DNA of 64,000 nt, from assembly GCF_013155385.1 (NCBI RefSeq), contig NZ_JABJUQ010000007.1, positions 2,276,001 through 2,340,000 of the forward strand. Reading direction: 5' to 3'. The position numbers and the translations under genes were made by a program. Of the stretch, positions 63,389 to 64,000 are shown in pieces; position 1 is the stretch's first letter; every line of letters begins with the position of its first letter. This DNA is from Bacillus sp. WMMC1349 (GTDB taxonomy: Bacteria > Bacillota > Bacilli > Bacillales > Bacillaceae). A model generated the notes under the pieces. That model searched no databases and was not told the origin of the DNA. It saw only the letters and a list, made by a program, of their open reading frames with translations.

Positions 63389-64000
63389 TATTTTCCTCCT
63401 AATTTTCGTAAAACGATTGATTTCATTTTTTCCATGTCTGGCTCATGTCCGGTCCACAACTCAAAAGACAGTGCGGCCTGACCGATAAACATCCCGATTC
63501 CATTCAGTGTCTTTAAGCCTTTTGCTTCAGCTTGTTTGAGAAAAGCCGTTTTCAATGGATTGTAGATAATATCGCAGACAAGACAGGTTTTTTTGGCTTT
63601 TGTTACGTTTAACGGACATGCCTCTAGATTCGGGTGCATTCCAACTGAAGTCGTTTGAATCAAAATATCATATGATGCTAGATTTTTTTCTGCCTCAGCC
63701 AATGATAAAGCTCTCGTTTTCCCCTCATAAAGCGAAATAAATGCTTCAGCTTTTTGAGGTGTCCTGTTTGCTACATCGAGCTGTTTCGGATGCTGTAATG
63801 CAAGCGTTGTGAAAATCGCCCGCGCTGCCCCGCCGGCCCCTATCATGAGAATCTTCAACTCATCAATTGGTTTTGTTAGTGACTGCTTCAGTGATTTTAA
63901 AAAGCCTTCTCCATCTGTATTATATCCGACTAACTGGTCTTTTTCTCTTCTAACAGTGTTTACCGCTCCAAGGATTTTGGCACTTTGGTCAATTCGATCA
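63388..64000 (-). CDS. aroE: Shikimate dehydrogenase (partial)
   Basis: NADPH-dependent reduction of 3-dehydroshikimate to shikimate, part of aromatic amino acid synthesis. Only the C-terminal 204 codons are present; the start lies beyond the right edge. The reading frame is open to base 64000, beyond the internal ATG at 63858. It shows GAVNTVRRE and GYNTDGEGF (substrate and nucleotide region), the Rossmann loop IGAGGAARAIF, NRTPQKAEA and GIGMFIGQAALSFELWTG. Confidence 0.93.
   Translation of the reverse strand, partial: DRIDQSAKILGAVNTVRREKDQLVGYNTDGEGFLKSLKQSLTKPIDELKILMIGAGGAARAIFTTLALQHPKQLDVANRTPQKAEAFISLYEGKTRALSLAEAEKNLASYDILIQTTSVGMHPNLEACPLNVTKAKKTCLVCDIIYNPLKTAFLKQAEAKGLKTLNGIGMFIGQAALSFELWTGHEPDMEKMKSIVLRKLGGK

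Overview
The window is a stretch of chromosome from a low-GC Gram-positive, endospore-forming member of the Bacillaceae, close to Bacillus. Evidence for this is the sporulation genes (spoIIP, gpr, yqfC, yqfD, yqfQ), a competence locus (comEA/EB/EC/ER), a vegetative sigma factor with Bacillus-type neighbours, strong AAGGAGG ribosome binding sites, frequent TTG/GTG starts, and a gene order that follows the B. subtilis block from yqgE-sodA to aroE almost gene for gene. I see no tRNA, rRNA, CRISPR array, prophage or intact transposon. This is mainly housekeeping DNA, and I did not find a convincing new multigene system.

Layout. Positions 1-6,270 hold a transporter, sodA, small membrane proteins, ispG and a nucleotidase. 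Positions 6,278-8,359 hold a zinc module, znuC-znuB-zur, read leftward behind a Zur-box-like operator. Positions 8,467-16,799 hold a YitT-family membrane protein, DNA repair (nfo, nfi), an RNA helicase (cshB), a spore-type Gly-rich protein (yqfQ), ispH, yqfO and trmK. About 820 bases at 16,800-17,622 are decayed sequence with a frameshifted small gene and a gene remnant. Then come cccA, sigA, dnaG, yqxD, yqfL and ccpN, followed by glyQS behind a glycine-type T-box leader.

Positions 27,050-35,096 are a long leftward run: recO, yqzL, era, cdd, dgkA, ybeY, pgpH, phoH, yqfD, yqfC. Next is the envelope-stress operon yqeZ-floA-yqfB behind a SigW-type promoter, then yqeY and rpsU. Positions 40,326-48,334 are the heat-shock operon hrcA-grpE-dnaK-dnaJ-prmA-rsmE-mtaB behind a perfect CIRCE element. 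hemW-lepA, yqxA-spoIIP-gpr and rpsT follow. The right end holds holA, yqzM, comEA-EB-EC, comER, and the run aroE-yqeI-nadD-yqeK-rsfS-yqeM.

How the genes work together. Both ends of the [4Fe-4S] branch of the MEP isoprenoid pathway are present (ispG, ispH). Transcription, replication and translation are represented by sigA, dnaG, holA, rpsT, rpsU, lepA, era, ybeY and rsfS. Zinc uptake is tied to its own repressor. Many genes overlap by 4-23 bases, suggesting coupled translation. Start codons were moved inward wherever a ribosome binding site and family length agreed. The points most worth a second look are the frameshifted ORF beside cccA, whose frame change falls exactly on a T TTA AAT heptamer, the yqxD start with no canonical start codon, and the interleaved inverted repeats between cshB and yqfQ.
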